A stretch of DNA of 64,000 bases from CBDDKU01 sp965230375 (GTDB lineage Bacteria; Bacteroidota; Bacteroidia; Flavobacteriales_D; Cryomorphaceae): contig CBDDKU010000026.1 in assembly GCA_965230375.1 (NCBI GenBank), forward strand, positions 186,001 to 250,000, in the 5' to 3' direction. A model generated the notes under the pieces. That model saw only the letters and a program-made list of their open reading frames with translations. It was not told the origin of the DNA and did not search any database. Made by a program: the position numbers and the translations under genes. Shown here in pieces: positions 44,591 through 54,225 of the stretch; the first letter of the stretch is position 1, and every line of letters begins with the position of its first letter.

Positions 44591-44616
44591 AAAAAACCTC
44601 AGCCAAATGGCTGAGG
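44591..44616 (-). terminator. Intrinsic terminator after the DUF5723 gene
   Basis: On the minus strand CCTCAGCC pairs with GGCTGAGG around ATTT and is followed by six T. It lies 22 bp after the stop of the gene at 44638-46113. Confidence 0.9.
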
Positions 44617-44637
44617 GTCAAAAGCAGAATGTTCTTG

Positions 44638-46113
44638 CTAGTAATACGACCTACTCGTCTTCTTATCCTTTTCGAAAATGGAAATATTCACCCCAAAGTT
44701 GATACGTATGTCGTTAGGGTTTGTAAAGTACATGACTGTAGCTTCACGCTCTCCGGTTCTATCATCCACCACATGCACTTCTGTCATATTGGAGAATCGC
44801 AGATTTTCGGCCATGAAGTATATCACAGCCGGTCCTGATGAAAGGGCAATTCCACCACCAAAGCTGCCTGTGGCTCGTGATCTTTTGGAGTAGTGAAGAC
44901 CCAACTGAATATTTCTCCAGAAAGTGTGGTTATAGCCCACGGCGAAGGAAAAAGGCGTCTGACTACCCATAATACCGTGCATGGCATTGGCCCATACTTT
45001 TCCCTTCATTTTTTGGGTTTTCAGTAATTCCCAGCTAGCTGCATAGCGCAAATATCCGTTGATCTGAGTAGTAAACTCTTCTTCTGTTCGCTCAAACTCG
45101 TATCGGTTCTCAAGATCTGAAAGAAGAGAGTCTAGCTCATTTTCTAGCGCATCATCAAATTCTGAGTCTGTAGCGAAGATAAAGTCAGTCAAACTGATAC
45201 CATCGTACACAAACTCACCATCGCCAGTCGTGTAATTGGCCACATCCGACTTCCATTTAATCAATCCAAAGTCATTGGCTGAGAATTCGAGTTGGAGTTT
45301 CTCCATTGGCTTATATACCAAACCAAGATCTCCTCCAAATCCGTGATTTTTCAGTCCCGTTACATAGGTCTTTACATCAGAGTGAATTGATTCGGAATCG
45401 TTCTCGATAGCGCTGTATACTCCGGCAGTATTTAATTCAAAAGTTCCAGTTGAAGTTAATTGGAAAGTCAATGGGTTGGTATGAACTTTAAGATTTGAAG
45501 CTTCTGTTTGGATCCGCTCCATACCGTATAAGTATTTGGCAGCGATACCAAAAGTCCATTTTTCATTCGGAGAATAGCTATAGCCTAATGTGTATTCGCG
45601 GTAGTGGATCCCATCGAGATTCAGCCCACTCAAATCAGCCGTATTATTATCCAATGTGTTGTTTCCTGTGTTTCCATAAACAGCCAACGCAAAAGCATCC
45701 CTCGGAATTTTGATGCTAGCTTGCGCACGCTCGGTGGCGCGCACATGGATGTAGTGCTTCTCTTTTAGTTTAAATCCAACATGAAGAAGTTCAACTCCCA
45801 CACCCTGACTTGTTTCAGCAAAATCATCGATTTGCGAGAGAATTGCTTTACCACTTAGAGTTGCCACACCTTCTTCATCGGTGGTCATGTATGCATCGGG
45901 GTTATACCAATTGTTGTGGTGACCCACATACACTCCGCTAAGAGCAGGAATTCCGATGTTGATCTTACCAGCGGGTCTTAGCGCCGGGTTTGCATATACC
46001 GTTTGGGGTAGCATATCAAAAGCTCCCAATTGCCCACTGTGTTGGGCTATAGTCTGAGCTGGAGCAATCGCAACAAAGGCAATCACTACAGCAATAAATA
46101 TCTTAGTTTTCAT
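44638..46113 (-). CDS. DUF5723 family outer-membrane protein
   Basis: 491 residues: signal peptide (about 1-23, ending TIAQ), then the DUF5723 opening MLPQTVYANPALRPAGKINIGIPALSG and repeated amphipathic strands to a C-terminal NVSIFEKDKKTSRSYY. The predicted structure is a large beta barrel related to the PorV/FadL style; its function is unknown. It overlaps the upstream lipoprotein gene by 11 bp, so the pair forms one operon, which ends at a strong terminator. Confidence 0.85.
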   Translation of the reverse strand: MKTKIFIAVVIAFVAIAPAQTIAQHSGQLGAFDMLPQTVYANPALRPAGKINIGIPALSGVYVGHHNNWYNPDAYMTTDEEGVATLSGKAILSQIDDFAETSQGVGVELLHVGFKLKEKHYIHVRATERAQASIKIPRDAFALAVYGNTGNNTLDNNTADLSGLNLDGIHYREYTLGYSYSPNEKWTFGIAAKYLYGMERIQTEASNLKVHTNPLTFQLTSTGTFELNTAGVYSAIENDSESIHSDVKTYVTGLKNHGFGGDLGLVYKPMEKLQLEFSANDFGLIKWKSDVANYTTGDGEFVYDGISLTDFIFATDSEFDDALENELDSLLSDLENRYEFERTEEEFTTQINGYLRYAASWELLKTQKMKGKVWANAMHGIMGSQTPFSFAVGYNHTFWRNIQLGLHYSKRSRATGSFGGGIALSSGPAVIYFMAENLRFSNMTEVHVVDDRTGEREATVMYFTNPNDIRINFGVNISIFEKDKKTSRSYY

Positions 46114-47728
46114 CTAAATCGAGTTTGGTTTTGGCGCCCAGGCTAATGTTAAATGTATCCGAAGCTTTCAGCCTGATAGGGTGATCGCCGTTACCTGCTG
46201 TATTTCCAAATACGCGAATAATCATATCCGTAGCTGCTTCGAGATTCGGAATCCGATCGCGATCTACATTAATTTGAGTTAGGGTTTCTGTTACGCCATC
46301 AGCTGTCCCGTAATCGGCAGCAGTGGGGTTAAGCAAGTTGATAGGTGCGGCGTGAAACACGCGTTCTGGATTCTCAAAAAGAGAATCTACAGGCTGAGCA
46401 TTTTCATCCAAAAAGACGATCTGCACTCCTGCATCCACAGGAAATCCATTCTCAACAAAAAGGCGCAATTCCAAACTTTGGATTTCACTCAAATCTTCAG
46501 CTGTCTCCAAAAAGTCTCCGATAGACAGTTCGGTTGTGTCAACCATTCCAAAATCAGCAATCGATCCAAAAACCGGAATCTCTGCTTCAAAGCTCAGCCC
46601 CATTTCACTCTCGCGGGATACAAATGAATTTGGTTCATCATTTGGATTCACCGTCACCGTCATATCGGCTTGAATCTCTTCTGGAGAACTCGCGATAAGT
46701 GATGTCAAATCTGGATCGAGCGATTCATTTGTAAGTGAGATCACCGTCTCAGCGGCATCACCAGAAAACTCTCCCGCTTCTATAAGCGGAAGACGATCAA
46801 TATTATCACCATCAATCACAAATTCGTTCCCATCGTGAGATGTACCTGTGAGACGATCAATCTGCATATCGAGCTCGATTCCAAATCCGTTCTTGATGTG
46901 AAGGTGCAGTCGAGGGTCAGCAATTGAAATAGACCCGACATGGTCATTGCTAAACATATCAATACCCACAACTTTTCCTTCAAATGGAACATCGCGCGGT
47001 GCGATGTATCCACCAATGTGACGAATAGAAAAATCTACCAAACTGATTTGAAAATCAATCTCACCTACTTGTCCGTTCGGCACATCGGTAAAAGTGAGTT
47101 CGTATTCGAATCTTACTCCATTTGAAATATTATCGTTGTTGATGAGTTCAAAAAGCACGGCCCCCATATCGCTCGTGCTGTTAACTGCAATTGGCGCTGT
47201 ATCATCAGCAAAAGCCACTTCAAACGCCACTGTGTTATCGGCTGAATACATTCGAACAGCACCAGAAACCGGGTAGGTTCCAGTTGAATTCATTTCAAGC
47301 TCGAATACACCGCTATCAAATCTTATTGAGTCTAGTCTATCGCCTTCGTTCGATTCAAAGGAATAGATTTCAGATTCTGTGATAGTGAGGGTTCCAAAGT
47401 CTATGCCTGATGCTTGATCAAGCTCAGTTAGATCGATGTCTTGGGCATAATGTTGATCGTCGAGATCGAGAAATGTTCCTGTAGACAATCCATCTAGGGT
47501 ATCGACATAAATGATACTCAACGTACCGTCTTCTCCGGCTTCGACTATTCCTTCTTCGTCAAAATTTTGAATGAGCTGATCGGCATGAATAGTAGCAAAG
47601 GCTACAGGCGCACCAATCTCTGGGGAAGCATCGAACTGAACGTCCGATATTTCGATCTCTTCCTTGACACAGCCCGACAAAAGGGCAGCGAAGGCAAGAA
47701 ATCCTAATATGAGTTTAATGGGGTTCAT
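46103..47728 (-). CDS. Large surface lipoprotein, hypothetical
   Basis: 541 residues with a lipoprotein signal (hydrophobic core, then LLSGCVKEE with Cys20), an acidic Asp/Glu/Ile-rich beta-sheet body and no enzymatic motif. Repeated strand patterns (FEYELTFTDVPNGQ, LHIKNGFGIELDMQIDRLTG) suggest several immunoglobulin-like or beta-sandwich domains. It is translated together with the downstream DUF5723 barrel, so a lipoprotein-barrel pair at the outer membrane is likely (inference). Confidence 0.75.
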   Translation of the reverse strand: MNPIKLILGFLAFAALLSGCVKEEIEISDVQFDASPEIGAPVAFATIHADQLIQNFDEEGIVEAGEDGTLSIIYVDTLDGLSTGTFLDLDDQHYAQDIDLTELDQASGIDFGTLTITESEIYSFESNEGDRLDSIRFDSGVFELEMNSTGTYPVSGAVRMYSADNTVAFEVAFADDTAPIAVNSTSDMGAVLFELINNDNISNGVRFEYELTFTDVPNGQVGEIDFQISLVDFSIRHIGGYIAPRDVPFEGKVVGIDMFSNDHVGSISIADPRLHLHIKNGFGIELDMQIDRLTGTSHDGNEFVIDGDNIDRLPLIEAGEFSGDAAETVISLTNESLDPDLTSLIASSPEEIQADMTVTVNPNDEPNSFVSRESEMGLSFEAEIPVFGSIADFGMVDTTELSIGDFLETAEDLSEIQSLELRLFVENGFPVDAGVQIVFLDENAQPVDSLFENPERVFHAAPINLLNPTAADYGTADGVTETLTQINVDRDRIPNLEAATDMIIRVFGNTAGNGDHPIRLKASDTFNISLGAKTKLDLDEN

Positions 47729-47897
47729 AGTTTTGGGGTTTTCTGCTCAGTGAGCATAAGCATCTACGTCTATTGGTCTATTAGGTTGCATTAATGCCAA
47801 TCTACCTGAGTAATTAACGACGAAATGGTGGTTGAAATTTGATCTTGTCATCGAATAGGCCTGGTTCCATCTTTAACTTGCACCACCTTAATTGCTT

Positions 47898-50800
47898 ATG
47901 AAACGACTTTTCATTCTCCTATTCCTGACTGCACAAACAGTTTACGGTCAGGAAGATTTTCCATACAACAATCCGCTCATGAACGATGCGGTGTACACCT
48001 TATTCGAAAATGCCGTGGTGCATCAAGAGCCAGGTGTAGCCGATACCCTATCGCTTCTAATATATCGCGGCAAAGTGATAGCTTGTGCCCAATCAGAAGA
48101 TATTTCCATTCCCGAAAACACGCGCAAATTTGATCTCGACAGAAAGCACATCTACCCTTCATTTATTGAGATGAATAGTGCTTACGGAATAGAGCCGCTT
48201 CCAGAGAAAAAGGCAAAAAAAGGACCCCAGACCGAACCAAGAGAGAATTTGGCGACCTATTGGAACGAAGCCATTCACCCCGAAATGGTCGCTCTCAATC
48301 GATTTTCTCCGAACCCGAAAACAGCCGATCTCTATCGGAAAAAGGGGTTTGGTTATACTCTTTCTCATCTCCAAGATGGGATAGCAAGAGGTAGTTCAGT
48401 GCTCGTGCACACCGGTGATGAAAAAGCAAGCAGTGCCGTAGTAAAAAGCGAAGTGGGGATGCACTATTCGCTTCGCAAAGGTTCGAGCCAACAAGACTAC
48501 CCGAGTAGTATGATGGGCTGTATCGCCTTGCTTCGACAGAGCATTTACGATGCGAAGTGGTATGAGACCAATTCACCTGAATCGGTTAATTACAGCTTGG
48601 AAGCTTACAATCTGAAAGCGGGTTTACCGAAGTTTTTTGCAGTTGATAACCCTTATGATGTCAACCGGATTGAGCGATTAGGAGCTGAGTTTGAAGAATC
48701 ATTTATTATCGTGGACGATGGAAAAGCTTATCAGCAAGGCATAAACTATCCTGAGCACGTAGAGGCCATCGTTGCACCACTGAATTTCCCAAGTCCCATC
48801 GACATGTCAGATCCCGATCTGGCCCGATTGGTAAACCAATCTGATCTCCTGCATTGGAAGCGCGCACCATACAACCCCTTCTATATTCAGGAAAGAGAAC
48901 TTGACCTCATGCTTTCTTCGGGTGATGATCAGAAAGAAAAAGACTTTTGGCAAAATCTGAGAAGTGCTGTGGCACATGGGCTCGACCCAGATACGGCCCT
49001 TGCGGCACTTACCACTACACCAGCTCGTATCTCGGGTATGGATAAGTCCATTGGAAAACTGAACGAAGGCTATCAGGCCAATTTCTTCATAGCGAGCGGT
49101 GATGTTTTCTCAGATCCTGATGCCGAAATTTTGAGCCACCATATAGATGGCAAAGCTTATGTATATGATGACCCACAAAAAACTGACTTGACGGGCAATT
49201 ACACTCTGAACATCAACGACAATTACCGCATTCTCCAGGTCAAGAAGGGGCAAGACTACAAAGCTTATGTCGTGGTGGAAGGGGCTACAGACACGACGAA
49301 AGTTCCCGCCACGCTGACTCAAATTGGAAACGACGTGAGTCTGCAGTTTGTCGATCCGGAATTGGGAAGGTTTCGCTTGAGCGGAACGGTGATTAGCGAT
49401 AACCGAATATGGGATGGAATCGGAAAGGATGTGAATGGAAAAGATTTGATTTGGAGTGCCATTCGACGAAAAGAAAAAGGAGAAGCTAAAACTGATACGC
49501 TGTCAATGGATCTCGACAGCATTCCCAAGCCACCGATGATGAAATATCCGATGTCTGCCTATGGGTTCGACAGCATTCCAAAGGCCGTTTGTACGCTATT
49601 TAAGAATGCCACCATTTGGACTTCAGACTCGCTCGGAAAAATGGAAGGTGCTCAACTGCTGATCAAGGATGGAAAAATCGCAGCAATTGGAAGGTCGATT
49701 AATCCGGACGATCACTTAGGTAAAAAGGAGAAAGGCACTTGTGTGACACGTGACTTGAAAGGGGCGCATATCACACCTGGTATTATTGACGAGCACAGCC
49801 ATATAGGCTTGCACCGGGGAGTAAATGAAAGTGGGCAGACGAGCTCAGCCGAAGTGCGAATCAGCGATGCACTCAACCCCAGCGATATCAATCTCTACCG
49901 CCAACTCGCTGGAGGGGTTACAACATCTCAGCTGCTACATGGATCGGCAAATCCAATTGGTGGACAATCGGCCATCATCAAATTGCGTTGGGGTCAACCC
50001 TACGAGTCAATGCTGATGGAAGAAGCCGCTCCATTTATAAAGTTTGCGCTCGGTGAAAACGTCAAACAATCAAACTGGGGAGACGCATATAGAAGCCGCT
50101 TTCCCCAAACCCGTATGGGAGTGGAGCAAGTCTTTTACGACATGTTTTACAGAGCCAAGGCATATGGGGAGCAAAAGGCCATTTACGAAGCCAGTCAATC
50201 AAATCAGAAGAAGAAACGTAGAAAAAGTACAGAACCTGAACAGGCTTTTGAGATTGATCTGGAGCTAGAAGCACTCAGCGAAATTTTGAAAGGTGAGCGG
50301 TTCATCACGTGCCACTCTTACGTTCAGAGCGAGATAAACATGTTGATGCATGTAGCCGACAGCATGGGATTCACGCTGAATACGTTCACCCACATTCTGG
50401 AAGGGTACAAGTTGGCCGACAAAATGAAAGCTCACGGAGCTGCCGCATCTACCTTCAGCGATTGGTGGGCGTACAAGTACGAAGTAAACGATGCCATTCC
50501 GTACAATGCCAGCCTACTCAATGAAATGGGGGTTTTGACGAGCATCAATTCGGACGATGCCGAGATGGGCCGAAGACTGAATCAAGAAGCTGCCAAGGCA
50601 ATCAAGTACGGTGGAATGTCGGAAGAAGACGCTCTGAAGATGGTAACCATCAATCCCGCCAAAATGCTTCACATCGACGATTATGTGGGAAGCATTCGAG
50701 TCGGTAAACATGCCGACATAGTTATCTGGACTGATCACCCGCTATCTATCTATAGCAAAGTTGAGACCACCTATGTGGACGGTATTCCCTACTACGATCG

Positions 50801-50951
50801 CGATACCTCAGTGCAGTTAAAGCATCGCGACGAAGCTGAAAGGGCTGAAATTATCAATGATATGTTGGAGGAAATTAAGAATGGAGCGCCAGCCCGTCGT
50901 CCTCAAAAGAAAGAAGAATCACATTACCACTGCGACACTTTACATCAATAA
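47898..50951 (+). CDS. Double amidohydrolase-family protein, secreted
   Basis: 1017 residues from the ATG at 47898 (a TTG two codons earlier is rejected), with signal peptide MKRLFILLFLTAQTVYGQ. Two amidohydrolase-like halves. In the N-terminal half (to about 430) the HxH metal motif is replaced (YPSFIEMNSAYGIEP), so it is probably inactive. The C-terminal half (about 550-1000) keeps the site: TPGIIDEHSHIGLH, TCHSYVQSEI, FTHILEGYK and SINSDDAEMGRR. It would be a periplasmic metal-dependent hydrolase; the substrate is unknown. Imidazolonepropionase-like annotation is usual. It is followed four bases later by a related gene. Confidence 0.88.
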   Translation: MKRLFILLFLTAQTVYGQEDFPYNNPLMNDAVYTLFENAVVHQEPGVADTLSLLIYRGKVIACAQSEDISIPENTRKFDLDRKHIYPSFIEMNSAYGIEPLPEKKAKKGPQTEPRENLATYWNEAIHPEMVALNRFSPNPKTADLYRKKGFGYTLSHLQDGIARGSSVLVHTGDEKASSAVVKSEVGMHYSLRKGSSQQDYPSSMMGCIALLRQSIYDAKWYETNSPESVNYSLEAYNLKAGLPKFFAVDNPYDVNRIERLGAEFEESFIIVDDGKAYQQGINYPEHVEAIVAPLNFPSPIDMSDPDLARLVNQSDLLHWKRAPYNPFYIQERELDLMLSSGDDQKEKDFWQNLRSAVAHGLDPDTALAALTTTPARISGMDKSIGKLNEGYQANFFIASGDVFSDPDAEILSHHIDGKAYVYDDPQKTDLTGNYTLNINDNYRILQVKKGQDYKAYVVVEGATDTTKVPATLTQIGNDVSLQFVDPELGRFRLSGTVISDNRIWDGIGKDVNGKDLIWSAIRRKEKGEAKTDTLSMDLDSIPKPPMMKYPMSAYGFDSIPKAVCTLFKNATIWTSDSLGKMEGAQLLIKDGKIAAIGRSINPDDHLGKKEKGTCVTRDLKGAHITPGIIDEHSHIGLHRGVNESGQTSSAEVRISDALNPSDINLYRQLAGGVTTSQLLHGSANPIGGQSAIIKLRWGQPYESMLMEEAAPFIKFALGENVKQSNWGDAYRSRFPQTRMGVEQVFYDMFYRAKAYGEQKAIYEASQSNQKKKRRKSTEPEQAFEIDLELEALSEILKGERFITCHSYVQSEINMLMHVADSMGFTLNTFTHILEGYKLADKMKAHGAAASTFSDWWAYKYEVNDAIPYNASLLNEMGVLTSINSDDAEMGRRLNQEAAKAIKYGGMSEEDALKMVTINPAKMLHIDDYVGSIRVGKHADIVIWTDHPLSIYSKVETTYVDGIPYYDRDTSVQLKHRDEAERAEIINDMLEEIKNGAPARRPQKKEESHYHCDTLHQ

Positions 50952-50954
50952 GCC

Positions 50955-52226
50955 ATGAAAAGATACATTCTCATACTTCTTCTTCTCGGCCCACTCGCCA
51001 TTCTTGCCCAAGACTCAGGTGTGTTAATCACAAATGTGACACTTCACATAGGAAATGGAACGGCTGTAGAATACGGCGCCATAGGTATGCGAAACGGGAA
51101 GATAGATTACGCAGGCAAAGTGGCAGGAGCTGTGAACTCGAACTACGCTGAAGTGATTGATGGAAAAGGCGGTGACGTTTATCCGGGGCTGATTGCTATG
51201 AATACATCTCTTGGCTTAAATGAGATTTTTGCTGTGCGGGCCACAAACGACTACAGAGAAACTGGGTCATACAAGCCCAATGTGCGATCAATAATCGCAT
51301 ACAATGCCGAGAGTAATATTGTGGAGACTTCCTTGGCAAACGGCGTAGTGATGGCTCAGGTTTGTCCACGCGGTGGAATCATCAAGGGAAGTTCATCCCT
51401 CGTAAAGCTCGAAGCCTGGAATTGGGAAGATGCAGCTGTGCGAATAGATGAAGGAATCCATATGGACTGGCCAAGAATGGTGAAACGAAGCAAAGAGCCC
51501 AATTCATTTCATACCTGGGTTCCGGATGAAAAGTTTGATGAAAAGATAAGCGAGATTCGAACCTTTTTTGAAAATGCCCGCTCTTACTCAAACAGGAGCA
51601 ACCCCATAGATAGAGACGTGAGATTTGAAGCCATGCGTGGTTTATTTACAGGAGAAAAGCGACTTTACATTACTGCCAACGACATCAAGGAAATAAGAGA
51701 AGTAATCGCCTTCAAGCGCGATATGGATATTAGTAAAGTCACAATTGTAGGTGGGCAAGACGCTTGGATGGCATCTGATCTTCTTCGCGAAAATGACATC
51801 AGCGTTCTCGTTCGTAGAATACATAGCTTGCCCAAGTATGCTGAAGACCCTGTCGACATGCCATTCACTTTACCAGCCAAACTTTCCGAAGCAGGTGTAA
51901 AATTTTCATTCGAATTGGATGGAAGCATGGAGCCCATTCAGAACAGAAACTTGCCATTCAATATTGGAACGGCCATAGCCTATGGGCTGGATTACGAGAA
52001 GGCCGTTGAAGCTGCTACGCTTACCGCTGCCGAAATTCTCGGCGTAAGTGACCGTATAGGAAGCTTGCAAATCGGTAAGGATGCAAATATTGTATGGTCG
52101 TCTGGAGATCTATTCGACATGCGTACGAGTATAATACAAGGTATTTGGATTGATGGGAAGTCTAGTGACATCAACACCCGTCAAAAAGAACTGTACCAGA
52201 AGTATCGGGATAAATACGGTCTCTAG
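50955..52226 (+). CDS. Amidohydrolase-like protein lacking the HxH motif, secreted
   Basis: 423 residues with signal peptide (MKRYILILLLLGPLAILAQ). Amidohydrolase fold features are present at both ends (GGDVYPGLIAMNTSLGLNE; GLDYEKAVEAATLTAAEILGVSDRIGSLQIGKDANIVW). The metal-binding HxH is replaced by MNTS, as in the first half of its neighbour. It is therefore probably a non-catalytic partner or scaffold. Four-base spacing to the preceding gene indicates co-expression. Confidence 0.85.
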   Translation: MKRYILILLLLGPLAILAQDSGVLITNVTLHIGNGTAVEYGAIGMRNGKIDYAGKVAGAVNSNYAEVIDGKGGDVYPGLIAMNTSLGLNEIFAVRATNDYRETGSYKPNVRSIIAYNAESNIVETSLANGVVMAQVCPRGGIIKGSSSLVKLEAWNWEDAAVRIDEGIHMDWPRMVKRSKEPNSFHTWVPDEKFDEKISEIRTFFENARSYSNRSNPIDRDVRFEAMRGLFTGEKRLYITANDIKEIREVIAFKRDMDISKVTIVGGQDAWMASDLLRENDISVLVRRIHSLPKYAEDPVDMPFTLPAKLSEAGVKFSFELDGSMEPIQNRNLPFNIGTAIAYGLDYEKAVEAATLTAAEILGVSDRIGSLQIGKDANIVWSSGDLFDMRTSIIQGIWIDGKSSDINTRQKELYQKYRDKYGL

Positions 52227-52289
52227 CATGAACCTTCGTGAGTAGCCAGAAAATTTTCTGTAAATTAAGGCTAACCAAATTTCCTAGCC

Positions 52290-52781
52290 ATGGCTAAAAC
52301 ATCATCCGAAAAATGGGTTCTGATGACCGAATTAAACGGAGAGCCCCTTTTGCATCATTTTAAACTATCCAACCACGGACGTGTGGTGCGAATTAAAAAA
52401 GGCGTTGGTCAGGAAGAATCTTTTCTACCGAAAGAAATAGGTGGATATAAATATATCTCATTCACCACCCGCAATGGATCCAGAGAAACAATCTACTTGC
52501 ATCGATTGGTAGCAGAGTTTTTTGTGGAACCAAGTGGCGATCAGGAAGTTTTCGTCATCCACAAGGATTACAATAGAAAAAACAATCGGCACGACAACCT
52601 GGAATGGGTCACAAAAGAAGTGCTATACAAACACAGATCTGCGAAAGCCGGACGGTTACCTGGTTCATCGAGTAAGCGAAAGCGCCTCCAGCAAAGCGGT
52701 GGGATTACCAATGAAGATGTAGCTGTCGCCAGAGACCGATTCAGAAAGCGTCTTTCACAGCATTTGGGGCTACTCCACTAA
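52290..52781 (+). CDS. NUMOD4/HNH-type small DNA-binding protein
   Basis: 163 residues. The N-terminal NUMOD4-like region (KLSNHGRVVRIKKG) is followed by an HNH-3-like core: YLHRLVAEFFVEP, FVIHKDYNRKNNRHDNLEWVT. The His, Asn and Asn positions expected for an HNH nuclease are visible, so activity is possible. The C-terminal tail is rich in Arg/Lys/Ser. There is no intron or intein around it; it stands free between the amidohydrolase pair and trpS, with a four-base overlap to convergent trpS. A domesticated homing-type protein is my reading. Confidence 0.78.
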   Translation: MAKTSSEKWVLMTELNGEPLLHHFKLSNHGRVVRIKKGVGQEESFLPKEIGGYKYISFTTRNGSRETIYLHRLVAEFFVEPSGDQEVFVIHKDYNRKNNRHDNLEWVTKEVLYKHRSAKAGRLPGSSSKRKRLQQSGGITNEDVAVARDRFRKRLSQHLGLLH

Positions 52782-53764
52782 GATTTGGAAGCTCCAACAT
52801 ATCCGAGTTTTGAACGGACTCGTCCGATTACTTCAAGCCCGACTTTTCTCGCCTTTTCAGCTCCTTTTCTGAGCTCTGACTCAATTAGATCGGGGTCAGC
52901 CATCAACTCGGCATATCGTGCCCTTTCCTGCTCGAAACTAGCACAAATCAATTCAAAGAGTTCTTGCTTGGCGTGGCCATAACCCATACCACCCTTGGTG
53001 TAACGTTCACGCATTTCTTTCTCCTGTTCAGAAGAAGCGAGCAGTTTGTAGATGGCAAAGACATTACACGAATCCGGATCTTTTGACTCATCCACTCCTT
53101 TGCTATCGGTCACTATTTTCATGACGCGCTTGCGAAGGGCTTTGTCCGATTCAAAGATATTAATGGCATTCCCATAACTTTTACTCATCTTCTGCCCGTC
53201 AATTCCCGGTACTAGCTTGGTGTTTTCTTGCACTTTTGCTTCGGGGATCACTAGCGTTTCGCCACATTGGCGATTGAAGGCCTGTCCAATATCGCGGGTC
53301 ATTTCCAAATGCTGAATCTGATCCTTCCCAACTGGTACAAAATCTGCATCATACATCATGATATCTGATGCCATGAGTACAGGGTAATTGAACAATCCGG
53401 CATTCACATCCGACAAGCGGTCGCTCTTATCCTTGAAGCTGTGCGCATTGGCCAGCATCGGATAAGGTGTAAAGCACGACATATACCAGGTGAACTCACT
53501 TATCTCGCGAATATCACTTTGGCGATAAAAGGTGTGGCGATCAGTATCGAGACCAAAGGCAAGCCAAGCAGCTGCAACCGCATGAACGTTTTTTATGCGT
53601 TCTTCCGCGTCCTTTATGGTAGTAAGCGAGTGCAGATCGGCTATGAAAAGAAAGGCATCATTGTTTCCTTCATCAGCCATTTTAATTGCTGGTTTAATCG
53701 CACCCAGGATATTTCCCAAGTGGGGGATTCCCGTACTTTGTATTCCTGTGAGAATTCTTGCCAT
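52778..53764 (-). CDS. trpS: Tryptophan-tRNA ligase
   Basis: Class I aminoacyl-tRNA synthetase charging tRNA-Trp. 328 residues, the normal compact length. The HIGH-type motif appears as GIPHLGNI (about 12-19) and the KMSKS motif as GQKMSKSYGN (about 192-201). A perfect TAnnTTTG promoter lies 20 bp upstream on the minus strand. Confidence 0.97.
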   Translation of the reverse strand: MARILTGIQSTGIPHLGNILGAIKPAIKMADEGNNDAFLFIADLHSLTTIKDAEERIKNVHAVAAAWLAFGLDTDRHTFYRQSDIREISEFTWYMSCFTPYPMLANAHSFKDKSDRLSDVNAGLFNYPVLMASDIMMYDADFVPVGKDQIQHLEMTRDIGQAFNRQCGETLVIPEAKVQENTKLVPGIDGQKMSKSYGNAINIFESDKALRKRVMKIVTDSKGVDESKDPDSCNVFAIYKLLASSEQEKEMRERYTKGGMGYGHAKQELFELICASFEQERARYAELMADPDLIESELRKGAEKARKVGLEVIGRVRSKLGYVGASKS

Positions 53765-53783
53765 GGTGTATTCTAATTGGCGC

Positions 53784-53791
53784 CAAAGTTA
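53784..53791 (-). promoter_or_regulatory. trpS promoter -7 element
   Basis: Perfect TAACTTTG on the minus strand followed by GCGCC, 20 bp before the trpS ATG. Divergent from the gatC promoter 50 bp away. Confidence 0.65.
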
Positions 53792-53841
53792 GCTATTCAC
53801 GATAAAGAATATGAAAAGGATGAAAAACGAATTTCAAGTGG

Positions 53842-53849
53842 TAAATTTG
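53842..53849 (+). promoter_or_regulatory. gatC promoter -7 element
   Basis: Perfect TAAATTTG; the gatC ATG at 53855 begins five bases after it. This rules out the longer reading-frame start at 53777 and implies a leaderless transcript. Confidence 0.6.
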
Positions 53850-53854
53850 CTCCC

Positions 53855-54151
53855 ATGAAAGTTGATGACAAACTGATCGACCGCCTATCAAATCTCTCCA
53901 AACTCGAGTTTGGATCGGAAGAAAAAGAGAGTATTAAATCCGATTTGGTTAAAATGCTCGACTTCGTTGAAGCCTTGCAAGAAGTAGATACCGAGGGTGT
54001 TGAGCCATTGATATATGTTAACCCCGAGGTAAATGTGTACCGCGCAGATGAAGTAACTGAATCACTTGATCAAAAGGATGCATTAAAAAACGCCCCAGAT
54101 CATGACTCGTTTTACTTTAAGGTACCTAAAGTGGTAAGTGGAGGAGAGTAA
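53855..54151 (+). CDS. gatC: Asp-tRNA(Asn)/Glu-tRNA(Gln) amidotransferase subunit C
   Basis: Small subunit that stabilises GatAB during transamidation of misacylated tRNA. 98 residues from the ATG at 53855, the family length; 26 further residues of open frame upstream are ruled out by the promoter. Motifs: LSNLSKLEFGSEEKESIKSDL and the C-terminal LKNAPDHDSFYFKVPKVV, diagnostic for GatC. gatA and gatB are not adjacent. It ends at a strong terminator, so it is monocistronic. Confidence 0.95.
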   Translation: MKVDDKLIDRLSNLSKLEFGSEEKESIKSDLVKMLDFVEALQEVDTEGVEPLIYVNPEVNVYRADEVTESLDQKDALKNAPDHDSFYFKVPKVVSGGE

Positions 54152-54174
54152 TCTTCGAATGATATAAAATTGAA

Positions 54175-54208
54175 AAGGCGCCCCGAAGAAATTCGGGGCG
54201 CCTTTTTT
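54175..54208 (+). terminator. Intrinsic terminator after gatC
   Basis: AAGGCGCCCCGAA (54175-54187) pairs perfectly with TTCGGGGCGCCTT (54192-54204) around GAAA, then six T in total. It may also stop the convergent gene at 54226. Confidence 0.93.
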
Positions 54209-54225
54209 ACAATCAAAACTTCTTA

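Noticed and set aside
53777..53854. 26-codon N-terminal extension of gatC
   Set aside because: A perfect TAAATTTG promoter box lies inside it and the resulting tail has no counterpart in GatC.
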